Assembly: GCA_012064415.1 (NCBI GenBank)
Contig: SSNU01002972.1
Span: 1 to 14,396 of the forward strand
Origin: Gyrodactylus bullatarudis
Taxonomy: Eukaryota; Platyhelminthes; Monogenea; Gyrodactylidea; Gyrodactylidae
Reading direction: 5' to 3'
Length of the DNA stretch: 14,396 bases
Part shown: piece after piece, positions 14,120 to 14,396 of the stretch
Numbering within the stretch: position 1 is the stretch's first letter
How the letters are laid out: each line of letters starts with the position of its first letter
Position numbers and translations under genes: made by a program
The notes under the pieces: model-generated
What the model was told of the DNA's origin: nothing
Databases searched by the model: none
What the model saw: the letters and a program-made list of their open reading frames with translations, nothing else

Positions 14120-14396
14120 TTACTATAAATATGAATTAATATGTGAAACACTCTGAATATTTTAAACTGTCGATTTATTTAAAATGACAAATATTTCAAA
14201 TCAAGACCATTTGATACATTATAAAATTCTCTATCAATTGATATATGAATGAGTTTTTTACTAATATGTAAACACTTTTGATATTCTCTATCTACTAACA
14301 TAGTTGTTTAAGAAATCTGTTGTAAGTTAATATTTCATAATTTCATGAACTAATTTAAGAATATACCACAAAAAACATTGACTTTCTGAAAGATGT
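14120..14396. other. AT-rich right edge, nothing recognised
   Basis: Short frames only, with no repeat shared with the rest of the window that I can see. Confidence 0.35.

Overview
The window looks like AT-rich, gene-poor nuclear DNA of an invertebrate animal, possibly a copepod or other arthropod (weak guess). The reasons are animal transposon families (Penelope-like retroelements and Merlin DNA transposons), CCAAT/TATA and TATA/Inr core promoters, exon-like frames without ATG behind splice acceptors, AATAAA signals, and no bacterial gene spacing or Shine-Dalgarno sites. No rRNA, tRNA or CRISPR array was seen.

Layout. 1-115 (-) is the start of a gene that runs off the left edge, behind its own CCAAT/TATA promoter. 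426-615 holds degenerate TTACACTTTAG repeats, and 690-804 looks like the 3' tail of a non-LTR retrotransposon. A 157-bp direct repeat (about 97% identical) lies at 805-961 and again at 4779-4935. Between the copies are two decayed Penelope-like (PLE) fragments arranged head to tail on the minus strand: A at 2315-2960 and B at 1142-2325. Then follows about 1.8 kb in which I recognise nothing except a hairpin. 5226-5945 (-) encodes the catalytic half of a Merlin (IS1016/ISXO2-type) transposase with its DDE-type residues intact but its N-terminal part broken.

6480-7055 is a compact, gene-like unit: CCAAT boxes, TATA, an 81-residue ORF and a polyA signal. A second small ORF follows at 7455-7691. 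It ends at the left arm of a long inverted repeat (left arm 7688-7826 plus 9737-9772; right arm 10554-10733). That left arm was split by a 1.9-kb insertion (7827-9724) flanked by a 12-bp target-site duplication. The insertion is a composite: PLE 3' tails in opposite orientation at its two ends, a 5'-truncated PLE reverse transcriptase (8262-8954, -), and an ORF (9366-9665, +) whose first part resembles the zinc-ribbon N-terminus of a Merlin transposase and runs into the right PLE tail.

Right part. 10240-10376 has a TATA box and Inr inside the inverted-repeat element. 11269-11484 (-) is a helix-turn-helix-like ORF behind a minus-strand CCAAT/TATA promoter. 12103-12414 (+) is an exon-like frame with possible similarity to the 81-residue protein. 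12684-14119 is a second inverted-repeat element, and its GC-richer centre holds two oppositely oriented relics of a Merlin/ISXO2-type transposase.

Overall this is a nest of transposons inserted into one another, with a few small candidate host genes between them. The features most worth following are the composite insertion with inverted PLE tails, the hammerhead-like motifs just downstream of TATA boxes in those tails, the separated N- and C-terminal halves of Merlin transposase, and the tentative small-protein family. All family calls were made by eye from translated motifs.
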